NCBI GenBank assembly: GCA_002099365.1
Contig: MSED01000002.1
Location: 682,001-746,000, forward strand
DNA length: 64,000 nucleotides
Reading direction: 5' to 3'
DNA from: Phialophora verrucosa
Lineage: Eukaryota; Ascomycota; Eurotiomycetes; Chaetothyriales; Herpotrichiellaceae
The translations under genes were made by a program, and so were the position numbers. The notes under the pieces were generated by a model. It was not told the DNA's origin. It saw only the letters and a program-made list of their open reading frames with translations, and ran no database searches. Numbering within the stretch: the stretch's first letter is position 1; each line of letters opens with the position of its first letter. Below are positions 54,945 through 64,000 of this stretch, one piece after another.

Positions 54945-57900
54945 GTTTCTCTCTGATCCTGAATGATGCAGATGCGGATGGTCGTGCCACCTTGCCAGTC
55001 AAGTAGGATGTTTCCAGTGGGCTGTCTGTCGCTACTTGTGGAACGCTTGAGGCTTGTCAAATGCCAGATTTTCGGCCGTATGTCCGCTACGTCGTCCGTC
55101 CGTCAACAGTCCGCAAATCGCCTGACTGTACGATTGTGTCTGAGCAATGGCAAGAGCAGTAGCGAGTTCAAAGACAAGATTTCAAGAAGGAGGGTTGCTG
55201 ATTGCTGATCTTTCAGTGGTGAAATCGCAGGACCTGTGGGTCTATGTGTACATCCTCTCTGAGGGTTTTGAGCAGACAGGCTATCTCCGTGCGTGCTTGT
55301 CTGCCTACAATAGGAGCAGAGCAGGGAGTAGAGCAGACTGAGCTTGGGATCTTATTCGGTGGTCGGATGCCAACGCAGGCGGGGAGTTTACACTAACTTA
55401 TGTTTGGCTCCTAAGTACTGTAACTGTGCTGTGCTGTAGCAATGTCGCCTCAGTCACTAGCACTGGTACCACTCCCACAATACTGCTAGTCCCGGTCCCG
55501 TTTCTCGCATTGACATTGACATTGACATTCACATCTGCATCCAGAACCACCACATCCACATCGGCGTCCATATCAGACTTTGACTACTTGTACTCGCTTC
55601 CAACAGACGAACGGTTCGACTGCTCGGGAGGACGGGACGGAACCGCGACTACGAGCGGCGAGCTGCGAGCTGCGAGCCGCGATCCCTTCCGGCGGTGTGC
55701 GGCCAGCCGAGACCAGCGCCAGCAACTGCTCCTCCACTGTCAGTACCGAGCAACGCTAGAGGCAGAGATAGAGACAGTAGGTTGTCGCTAGGGAAGACCC
55801 AGTAAACGACGTCCTCCACTAACTTGTACCGCTCGTCCTGGGTATCCGGGACTGCAGATCAATCCCAAACTCGTCCCGGTTCCCGGAATAAAGCGCCTGG
55901 TTACTGGGTGTTACTATGTATACGATAGCCTGTACTGTCGTGGGTACTACATATGTCGAGCGAGCGGTTCTCCGTCCTCCAATTCAACCACCTGCATGCT
56001 CTGCATGACGTGGAAGCCGCACGCATAATTTGGCGGGAAGGGAAGGGGAAGGAAACGGGGACCAGACCGTCGGTCGCCCTGCAGCTTGGCGCACATCGTT
56101 TCAATTTTGTTAGTCGTCGGCAAATACCCAGTAGCGAGTGCGAGTGCGAGCTCGACCTCAAGCTCTCCAGGAAAAAAAGAGGACCACAGCTGCAGGTGAA
56201 TGAAAAGAGATGAAGAACGAAAGAAACAAGCTGCAACGAGACTTTCTACGTGTGCATTCGCGCCAGCGCGTACGCACTCACGCATGTCGTGTCTGATTGC
56301 ATACCCAGTAATTATCCAACTCTACGCTCGTCACTGGGCCCTTGACGGGATGGATTGAGCATTGCATTAGTTTACCGTGTAGTTTGCTCCGCGTTGGGCA
56401 AGCTGCGTGATGTATGATGGGATCCACGGTCCGCAAAGCAACGCACGCCCTGCATCCAACCATGATTCGTGGTCGTGGGAGCTTGCGCGGGTGTCAGCAA
56501 TCGGCGCGCGTCTCGCCAAAGATTTGTTGGGACCAGACGCCGAAGCAGAAGCAGAAGCAGAGAGACGAAAGGGCAAAAGAGGTGCTCGGGCTGCAGAATT
56601 ACTAACTGCAGAACTACAGACTACAGAGTCCTAGCGACCGACTGCTAACTACAGACTCCCGGGTAAGCCGATGTAAGTCAATATGTACTCCGTAAACGAG
56701 GGCGACCTAGAGCGACCCGACCCTTCGCTCGCCTCGAGCACTCTACCCTTATCGCCCTAGCATGACAGACCGGGAATTACCGAGCGATGCACGGACAGGA
56801 TAGATCGTCGCAATGGTTGTGGATTCTTGCAGTGTCTTGCGGCTTCTGGGCCCCCTTTGATCGTCGGCGGAGGTTGATGTGTTGTACAGTCCACAGTCCG
56901 GTCTACAGTCCCAGCCCCAGTCTCTGGTACCAGCACACGGGGTTACAGTGGGAAACCCTCTCATTCACGCCACGTCCTCCACTGAGCGAGCAAGCAAGCA
57001 ACCACGGCTCGTTATCTGGTTCGGCCCGGCGAACAGCGCACAAGCAACGGCGTTGAACTTGCCGGGGAGCTAGAGCTAAGGTTGCTTGCGAACAGGCCCA
57101 GCCCAGTACATGCCAGTACCGGGTACATGGCTCGCTCCAAAGTGGAGGCCAAGCACGAGCAAAGAGTAAGAGTGCTGAGGTAATGTATTTTTTCAATTTT
57201 GGCCCTGCAAAAGCAAATAGAGGTCATTCACGGTCATGGCCACGGTCAAGGTCAGGGCTCAATACGCCGTCCTGACGCGGGATTTTTCCGGGAGCTACAT
57301 CCTGGGGTATTGGTTTGAATACATGATGTTTGGACAGACAGCACAGCCCGGTGTTAATGTCATCGCAGGCGAGCATAAGGACACACATGGAGCGTATGGT
57401 GCAGATACGGTTCAAGGCATGTCTGTCTGACTGACCTACTGACAGACATGCAGGCATACAGGGGGCGACGGAGGCTAGAATCCCATATGTAAAGAGAACC
57501 GCAGAGAGGCGGGTCGCAGGGACCATACTGTGGCCTCCCTCACACCGGCACCGGCACTCATGCAGAACAAACACACTAACTCAGTCGATTACCTCAAGTT
57601 GGCAAGCGCTTGGCCGTCATGGCGGCCTATGAGCGGGCTGTGGGATCATCCCATGGCACCCGTGTTCTCGGCTCTGGTCGAGATAAGAGGAAGTGATCGA
57701 TACTGATATTGACTCTGGATGTCCACTGCTCAGTGCCCAGTGTCTGTTGTCCAGTGTGGAACTCCAGTATCCTTTGATCTCTATAAGAGTGCCCACCCAC
57801 CTACCGACCAGGAAGCCCCTGCTGTGCCGTCGAGCTCAACCAGATTATTAAGACCATCTATCGATCCGAGGGAATCGATATTCATTGTCAGCCCCTTGGT

Positions 57901-57977
57901 CCTTCAGACACAGTACAGTACGGTACAGGACATTGCGGCATAGTTGAGCGCCTACACCACTTACAATACAGCACAGC
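54945..57977. other. 3.0-kb region between divergent P450 and terpene cyclase
   Basis: No gene is supported. The stretch contains tandem ATTGAC units (55509-55526), GCGAGT repeats near 56137-56152, GCAGAA repeats near 56541-56562 and a hairpin-forming element at 57418-57460. The part close to 57978 should be the cyclase promoter; a TATA-like CTATAAGAG lies at 57780-57788. Translations are Ser/Thr/Arg-rich and unremarkable. Confidence 0.5.
57418..57460. repeat. Hairpin element, copy 1 (upstream of terpene cyclase)
   Basis: CATGTCTGTC (57418-57427) pairs with GACAGACATG (57441-57450) around a 13-base loop. The 14-mer at 57420-57433 and the 15-mer at 57446-57460 recur in the same order in intron 1 of the cyclase (58390-58433). 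Confidence 0.8.
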
Positions 57978-59238
57978 ATGGGCTCACTCGCAGTCGAGGA
58001 CCAGACGCAACCATGCACGCCTTTCGGTCTCCAGCCCTCGATCCTCACGGCCAAGTGCCATCCCCTCGTCGAGCAAGTCACCGAGGAAGTGGACGCATAC
58101 TTCTCCGAGCACTGGCCGTTCAAGGACGAGAAGACGCGCAAAAAGTTCCTCTCGCAAGGAATCCCGCGAGTGACGTGCTTATACTGCGCCAATGCCCTGG
58201 ACGATAGAATCGCCTTTGCATGCAAACTGATCACCATTACCTTCCTCACAGACGGTGGGTTCTTGACTTCTTCAAATCTCTGAATCTTTGAATTTATCAT
58301 TATTTTTGTACCCTTTCTCGACGTTGCGAGGTTATGAGGCGTTGAAGCGTCGCGGCGTCGGAGCATAGGGGGTCCTTGTTCAGTTATCCTGTCTGTCTGA
58401 CTGCCTGCATGCACGCATACATGCAGGCATACATGCCTGACCGACCTGACTAACCTATCCCCCAACGACCAGACGTCCTCGACCACATGTCCCTCGACGA
58501 CGGGGTGGTGTACAACGAGAAACTGATGCGTCTGGCGCGCGGGGACGAACAACCCGACCGCTCCATCCCCGTCGAGTACCTGATGTACGACATCTGGGAG
58601 AGCATGCGCGCGCACGACAAGGAGCTGGCCGACCAGGTCCTCGAGCCCGCGTTCGTGTTCATGCGCGCCCAGGTCGACAAGCAGCGCCTGAAGCCGATGG
58701 ATCTGCACACGTACTTCGAGTACCGCGAGCAGGACGTGGGGAAAGCGTGAGTAGATTACACCCACCCACCCTTGCCTCGAGCTCTCCAATCTGCGCCTCG
58801 GCTAAGCAACTTATTATCGACAGCTTCCTTTCCGCAATCATGCGCTTCTCCATGGGCCTGCACATGACCAGCGAGGAGCTGGACCTGGCGCGGCCGGTCG
58901 AGGAGAACTGCTCAAAGAGCATCTCGGTCGTCAACGACATCTGCAGCTACGAGAAGGAAGTGCGCATCGCGGCCCGGGGCCACGAAGGCGGCGCCCTGTG
59001 CTCGTCCGTGCCCATCATGCAGGCCATCGCCAATGTGGACGTGCCCGGCGCGAAACGCATTCTGTGGCAGATGTGCAGGGAGTGGGAAGTCAGGCATAGG
59101 CAGCTGGTCGAGGAGGTCATGATGAAGACCCAGTCACCCGCGCTGGCCGCGTATCTGGAGGGTCTGGAGTACCAGATGGCTGGGAATGAAGTCTGGAGTC
59201 TGATTACGCCGCGATATAACGACGTGACTGTTGGCTAA
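57978..59238 (+). CDS. ari1: Aristolochene-synthase-like sesquiterpene cyclase
   Basis: Three exons, 57978..58254, 58473..58746 and 58824..59238, encode 321 residues, the usual size for aristolochene synthase. Donors are GTGGGT and GTGAGT; acceptors are GACCAG and CGACAG. The first splice rebuilds the metal-binding motif D92-D93-V-L-D96, and the third exon has the NSE motif N221-D-I-C-S225-Y-E-K-E229. Other expected blocks are present: RVTCLYCANALDDRIAFAC, DRSIPVEYLMYD, SMRAHDKELAD, YREQDVGK and the C-terminal R-Y pair in TPRYND. Reaction of the family: ionisation of farnesyl diphosphate and cyclisation to (+)-aristolochene, the precursor of eremophilane sesquiterpenoids; soluble, Mg-dependent. 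Odd points are a Cys where the usual NSE motif has Tyr, and Asp rather than Glu at the end of the first motif. Exact product is not certain. Intron 1 (218 bp) is long and holds a repeat element. Confidence 0.92.
58390..58433. repeat. Repeat element, copy 2 (terpene cyclase intron 1)
   Basis: Shares TGTCTGTCTGACTG (58390-58403) and ACATGCAGGCATACA (58419-58433) with 57420-57460. The inner spacer differs (15 versus 12 bases). Confidence 0.8.
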
Positions 59239-59392
59239 GGCAGGGCCTTCCCATGCCCACCACCACCTAGGTGGCTTTTGATGTTGGAGTAGAAGAAACG
59301 TACGCCGTAGGATTTCTGGAGATAACCGCGCGGATGGAACCTGAAAACCTCTTCCCTTGATACTCAAACGCTCGCCGCTCACCGCTCACCGC

Positions 59393-59869
59393 TCACAGTC
59401 TACTGACTCCTCCTCCCTCCCGTCTCTTGCAAACCCAACACTTCTCACGTATGGATACACGGCGATAGACCCAGTTCCCGCTCCAGCAACCCATTCTCAG
59501 CCTCTCGCGATAGTCATCATGGCATAGCTGGCAGTCACGGTAAACGTGGCAGCAGAGGAACCGAGTGTACTTGATGAGACACATGTATGCGATGGGGGAC
59601 TGGAGGGGGGCGTTAGGATCGGCTGTGAACAATAACAACAGAGGCGGCGTCCGTGTGACACTTTTCAAGGTGTAATTTATTACTTACCGTGTGTCTTGAT
59701 TGAGTTGAAGAGCGTGGTCTTGATGTCAGTGGATGTTATTGCTCTGCTGTTGTCCTTTGTTGGCCTGTTAGGATTGGTGATTGTGTTGCGAGAAGGCGCA
59801 AAGGTCAAAGAGAAACAGTTGTGACAACGTGCGATTAAAAAATACCTTGCTGTCCATGGTGGACGACAT
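59393..59869 (-). CDS. Small Cys-rich protein of unknown function in the terpene locus
   Basis: My model has three exons: 59869..59846, 59754..59688 and 59622..59393, encoding 106 residues. Intron 1 (91 bp) has donor GTATTT, a CTAAC branch and acceptor ACAAAG; intron 2 (65 bp) has GTAAGT and TTCACAG. All junctions keep frame. The N-terminal 45 residues are polar. The C-terminal half has seven Cys, with CCH, C-x2-C and a final CWVC, plus Arg/Tyr-rich stretches; it resembles a small zinc-ribbon-like module. There is no signal peptide or membrane helix. The ATG lies 76 bp past the stop of the second P450 on the same strand, and the gene converges on the cyclase with 154 bp between stops. Intron 2 and exon 3 are well supported; exon 1 and its splice are less so. 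Function unknown; it is not a shadow of the P450. Confidence 0.55.
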
Positions 59870-59945
59870 AATCGTGCCCGGCGCCGCTGACAAGTGACCA
59901 ATCCCAGAAGAGCGACGACGACGATGATGTCGCTTGTGCGGCGGT

Positions 59946-61872
59946 TTAATTCGTGTCTGTTCCCGCAGCAGCAGCGTCTCTTCGTTTGAACTGCAGAACA
60001 GGTCCTTTCTTGGCCACAGTAACAAAATGCGATTGCAGTTGAAACTCCTCCGGCCTTTCCCTTCCAAGGCCCATCCCAATCCTGCCTTGGCCTAATTCGC
60101 CCTCTGGCCCGGCGGCAGGTTTGAAATCCATGGTATAAATCACCTGTGCTGTCGTGAGCAGCAGCTCCGCCATCGCCATGTTCTTCGCAGCGCACATCCT
60201 CGCGCCAGTCAGGAACGGCGCCCAGGCCTTTCGTTGGACCTCGATCTTTTCCGCACTGTTAGCTTCGCTCTCGATCCAACGGTCAGGATTGAATCGGTAT
60301 GGCTCGTCAAAGTATGCCGGGTTGTGCATGAGGGAGTACAGGCTCGTGCCAACTTCGGTGCCCTCGGGGACATTATGGCCATCGATACGTTGCCCGCCTT
60401 GGTTGACTACTCGCCATGGAGCTGCTGAAACAGGAGGACACATTCGAAGACTCTCGTCGACGACGGCCTGAAGATAGGTGCAGGAGCGGAGCTCGGGTCC
60501 CTGCCGAATGGCGGACACGGAAGAGAAGGTCGTGCGTACCTCATCGGCGAGTTTGGCGTACGCCAATGGGTTGCGGGAGAGGTAGAAGAATATGCCTGCA
60601 AGACCAGACGAAGTCGTATCGGAACCTGGAAGACATTAGGCTTCATGTCCACGTTGCAAAATGGCGGTACAGCACGAACCCGCCACAATGAGTACTCCAG
60701 CCTCCGAATGAAGCTCGGAGTGTGGCAATCGGCCTCCTGTTTCGGGGTCTTTGGCATTCTCAAGATTTGAGTAGACGTCCTTCCTGCCCTCGCGAGGAGG
60801 CTGCGTGATCCTGGTCTTGACAAAATATTCGACTTCGCCGAAGAACTTGAGGTATGCCAGAACGCCCCTGGGTCGGACGAGCCAGTGAAACCCTAATCCC
60901 CACCACCGGGTCCAGGGGACCATGGACACGACACCGATGCGGTCCATCATTGTCTCAATGCAAGACGTGATCCAGCGGTATTCGGGTTCCTCAATCAAAT
61001 GCCGCTTAACGCTGAACGTGACGTCGGTCATGATGTCGAACGAGAGGTAATTGGCTGCCATGCTGTTAGTACGCTCAGCCTTTTTGGAGACCGCCATGCT
61101 CTAGGCCATACCGAACTTCGACATATCCATAGGGGGACTCCACGTGGTCGAGGCTTGCGTGCTAGCGGCGACCCGTCCATCTCCGTTTAACAGTGTCTTG
61201 CAAAGAGTGTCGATGTTTTCCTTGATGATGGGCTCATAGCCTCGAACGGCCGGCTCAGTGAACCCTTGGCCTATCATTCGTCGTTTGCGACCGTGGACAG
61301 TCTTGTCCCAGGCCGTCAAGACGCTGAAACTCAGGTCTGGAGGCATAAGTGAATAGTATGCCTTAGACTTGGTGATGTTCTTGTTGTGACCATATATATC
61401 TGGTGGTTTAGCCTCAGCATGACTTTCGCAACCCCGGCTCGTAGCGGTGGTGTGACATACCGTGAAATCCATCCGCGCTATTAATCAAGAGTCTGTCCGG
61501 GCCATATCGAACGAAGTCTCCTGCATCGGCTGTGTCAGTTTCTGCTATTCACCCGTGCTGTGAACAGACATTATGTTCGTACCGTAGACTGCGTGACATC
61601 GGACCATATCGAGGTGCACATCGTTGACATAATTGTGGTATGCGGAATACCACGTCGTAAGTTTTGCAAGGAAAGGCCCCGGGTATTTTGCAAGCGGATG
61701 GAAGAATAGTCGATATACTGAGATGCAAACGAGCTGTGAGGTGAGACTGTGGTCAATAGCCGCAATTTGAAGAAGAAGCAGGAAGCCGAAGAGCAGGACT
61801 CACATAAACAAATGCAATCGCAAGCACAGCGATCGCCAACTGCACAGGCTTGAAAAGGTTCAGGAGCGCCAT
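59946..61872 (-). CDS. Cytochrome P450 monooxygenase (second, terpene locus)
   Basis: Six exons, 61872..61804, 61733..61583, 61520..61461, 61399..61112, 61054..60680 and 60625..59946, encode 540 residues. Introns are 54-70 bp, canonical (GTGAGT, GTACGA, GTATGT, GTATGG, GTTCGT donors), and each junction restores a known block. An N-terminal anchor (MALLNLFKPVQLAIAVLAIAF) is split by intron 1; then FFHPLAKYPGP, DFVRYGPDRLLIN, the C-helix W in SVLTAWDK, I-helix AGSDTTSSG across intron 5, K-helix ESLR, PDRW, and heme-binding FLTGARMCAAKN with ligand C459. The position two after the Cys is Ala where most P450s have Gly. The family is in the broad fungal class often annotated benzoate 4-monooxygenase or trichothecene-type. 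The location beside the sesquiterpene cyclase suggests oxidation of its product; this is inference. Confidence 0.92.
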
Positions 61873-64000
61873 TGCCCTTCTCTGTGGAATGTGTTCCACC
61901 TCGTCCCCGCTGTTATCGACTTATATACTGAAGGTCAGCCCACTTCCTCAGACTAAATCTCTGAACTCGGAAAGTCGCCTGCCAGGCTACCGTGACGAGG
62001 ATCGAATCCGTGTGGAAGATCTACTACCATAAGAATGGGCTCACATGAGCTTAGTACCATGGCTGCACGCGATCACTTGGTCGAACTCGGGCCAAGTGCA
62101 CGGCCAAGCGGCTCCTTCCACCTTCTCTCCAGTGGAAGGATGGCTTCGTTTAACGGAAGGCGTAACAGCGTCATCCACTTGCAGCCACAAGGACAGGGTT
62201 GGACCTGTCCAAACTCTACACGAGCACCTCGTACCCAGTTGCGTTAACGGAGGAGGACAGCCAGACAATTCAATTGCCTTCTTAGGACAAAGGTAAGCCA
62301 ATCTACCCGACTTAGGTACCATGGGGTAGACGGGGCTAGGCGTGGAGTCGCTGTCGATATGGAATTGGGCTCTGATGTGAGTAATCCAAAACTGTTCATG
62401 GATATGTTTCTCACTAAGATTCGAGCACTGGGTGACAGTTTGATTTCTTGGCTTCATGGCTTAAGCTGGTGGCCTTTCACGCCCCTAACATATCAACGCG
62501 TGTTCGCCTCTGCTGAGTGGCGGTGTCAACAAGGCTTGTCAGTCCCTGGAAATCGACCCCCGACAGCCATCGCGTAAATGTGTGTGCTTCGTAGCAAGAG
62601 CTTGCGCCGATCCCCTGGGCTGCGGGATTACAGGAGGAAGGTGATATGGAGCCTCAGACCCTTGGGCAGGGAGGCGTTGATTCCCATGACGGCGTCATAA
62701 TGCCGAAAGAGGTCATCCGTGTCATTGTGTAGGACAAGGCGGCCGCGTCCCGTTCAGGGGCTGACACGACAAAAGGCCAACACCATCCCCCAGAACTTTG
62801 TTGCGGCCGTTAGGGATCTCGAGCAGCTCTTACGGTAGGGAAAGTGCAACATCCACGTCTATCAACACGAACAGGGTTGCGCTCGGAGGTTACTGTTGCG
62901 ATTAATGAAATCTCCTCGGATGTGGTGGATCATGGTTTTAATGAGTGAACTCGCAAGGCAAATGTGGGATCCCGCCGCTCTATGCAGCCGAATTTTCGGC
63001 TTCCAGCGGCAGGGGCGAGAATAGGATAGACTCACAGCGATTCAAAAATACAACCTGACAGTTGGACGGGAGCAAGAGAACCCGCAGACATGGCCTCGTC
63101 AGCAACAAGATGGTAAGTCGGACGCTCGCATCTCGATGGCAAAATTATTTGCCTGAGACACTCTGCCAAATCTGCAGTGGTAGAGCGGCCTGATTCTCAA
63201 AGGTTAAGAGATATGTGAAGTTGCGCTGTCAATTGCTCGTAGGTCATTAGAGTCACGATACGGAATAATCGGTGTTGTAGTCCTGCATCCCGGGACAATT
63301 ATTGGGATAACAGGAAGAAAGCTTACGTGTTAGGTGTGTTGTTTTGATTGCTCCAGCGCGGTTCTGCGGAAGCGAAAGATAGTCACTAGTTATTCAAAAA
63401 GATATATGCTAGCTAGTAAGAACATATACAGACTCGTACGCCAAGATACAAAAATCTATCGCCTCTTCGGCTTAGACTCGTTCACTGGGCCAACACAGAA
63501 ACACACGGGACATGGAGGTCGAGTGCCATGGAAACAGGAGAAGCTGCAATCAACAAGACAGCATAGCAGCCTAATGCGATGTATTGTGATTCTCTCTCTT
63601 GATGCCATATCCTACCACAATCGGCATCTGTCCCTGTTACATAGGAGCAGGCCCTCCGAACTACCAACAGCGACAGGGTTTCCCGTGCGACAAAACCCCC
63701 GGCTCGCTCGTCTTCAAAGTCATTGTCATCCACGTCCATTTGAGAAACTGTTTGGGGACGTCGACGTGTTTCGCGCGAATGTAATCGGTAAATCCTTTCC
63801 CTCTATTGTCCAACAACGTAGAACTGCTCACTCCGTGTCCGAGGATAAGCTAACTTGGTTGTCGGAGGTGGGTTACCCTTAATGTTAGATAGCCGAACAT
63901 GATCCTTTCCTACTTGCTTGATTTGACAATGGTCGAGGACGGCTTTCTCGTCGCTATTGAGCTAAACGTTGGCCTGGATCTCGTAAAGAAGCTGGCGCTT
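61873..64000. other. Right-edge region without a supported gene
   Basis: Frames here (for example 63334..63882 +, which begins at GTG) show no family. A plus-strand ATG at 63899 opens a frame that runs off the edge (34 codons, beginning MILSYLLDLTMVEDGF), and a minus frame at about 63640-63790 (DYIRAKHVDVPKQFLK) looks protein-like. Either could be the edge of a real gene, but neither is long enough to call. Confidence 0.4.

Noticed and set aside
59680..60195. 171-codon minus-strand frame overlapping the second P450
   Set aside because: Begins at GTG and is an alternative frame of the P450 last exon; only its final part coincides with exon 2 of the small Cys-rich gene.
61940..62035. Possible tRNA: a perfect 5-bp stem with 7-base loop (TCAGA/TCTGA) and a GGATCGAATCC box-B-like site
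   Set aside because: The T-arm stem does not pair, box A is missing and the acceptor arm cannot be formed.
63334..63882. 182-codon plus frame near the right edge
   Set aside because: Starts at GTG, mixed composition, no family resemblance; opposite-strand and edge frames are equally plausible.

Overview
The window looks like a contig piece from a filamentous ascomycete (Pezizomycotina). The evidence is short spliceosomal introns, mostly about 50-100 bp, with GTNNGT donors and CTAAC-type branch sites. There are also fungal-type gene families (Rhodopsin-domain membrane protein, large hybrid histidine kinase, CYP65-like P450) and eukaryotic housekeeping genes. No rRNA, tRNA, CRISPR or intact transposon was seen. 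Gene models were built by hand; splice junctions keep frame and restore family motifs, and coordinates follow from that. Start codons were checked, because several long reading frames begin upstream at non-ATG codons.

Layout. 1-710 (-) is a sulfotransferase-like gene cut by the left edge. 2345-5149 (+) is a decayed membrane-anchored gene with several frame breaks. 5829-20946 holds PRP3 (U4/U6 snRNP), an M28 glutamate-carboxypeptidase-like protein, a type-B carboxylesterase, an APH-fold pseudokinase-like protein, a dual-specificity phosphatase, a 639-residue unknown, and a small spliced unknown. A 3.1-kb gene-poor stretch follows. 24098-46668 is a conserved core: a KxDL/BLOC-1-type gene, an 1882-residue hybrid histidine kinase, a TM9/EMP70 protein, neuronal calcium sensor NCS-1, proteasome subunit RPN6 head-to-head with ribosome-biogenesis SOF1, a PCI-domain (Thp1/CSN12-like) protein and a Cys/His-containing unknown. 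A 3.1-kb gene-poor gap leads to a Rhodopsin-domain seven-TM protein (49800-51491).

The right end (53211-61872) looks like a small sesquiterpene biosynthetic locus: a CYP65-like P450, an aristolochene-synthase-like terpene cyclase, a second P450, and a previously unremarked 106-residue Cys-rich protein lying between the cyclase and the second P450. The cyclase would make the hydrocarbon and the P450s would oxidise it. No transporter or cluster regulator was found inside the window. The last 2 kb hold no gene I can support, apart from a possible reading frame entering the right edge.
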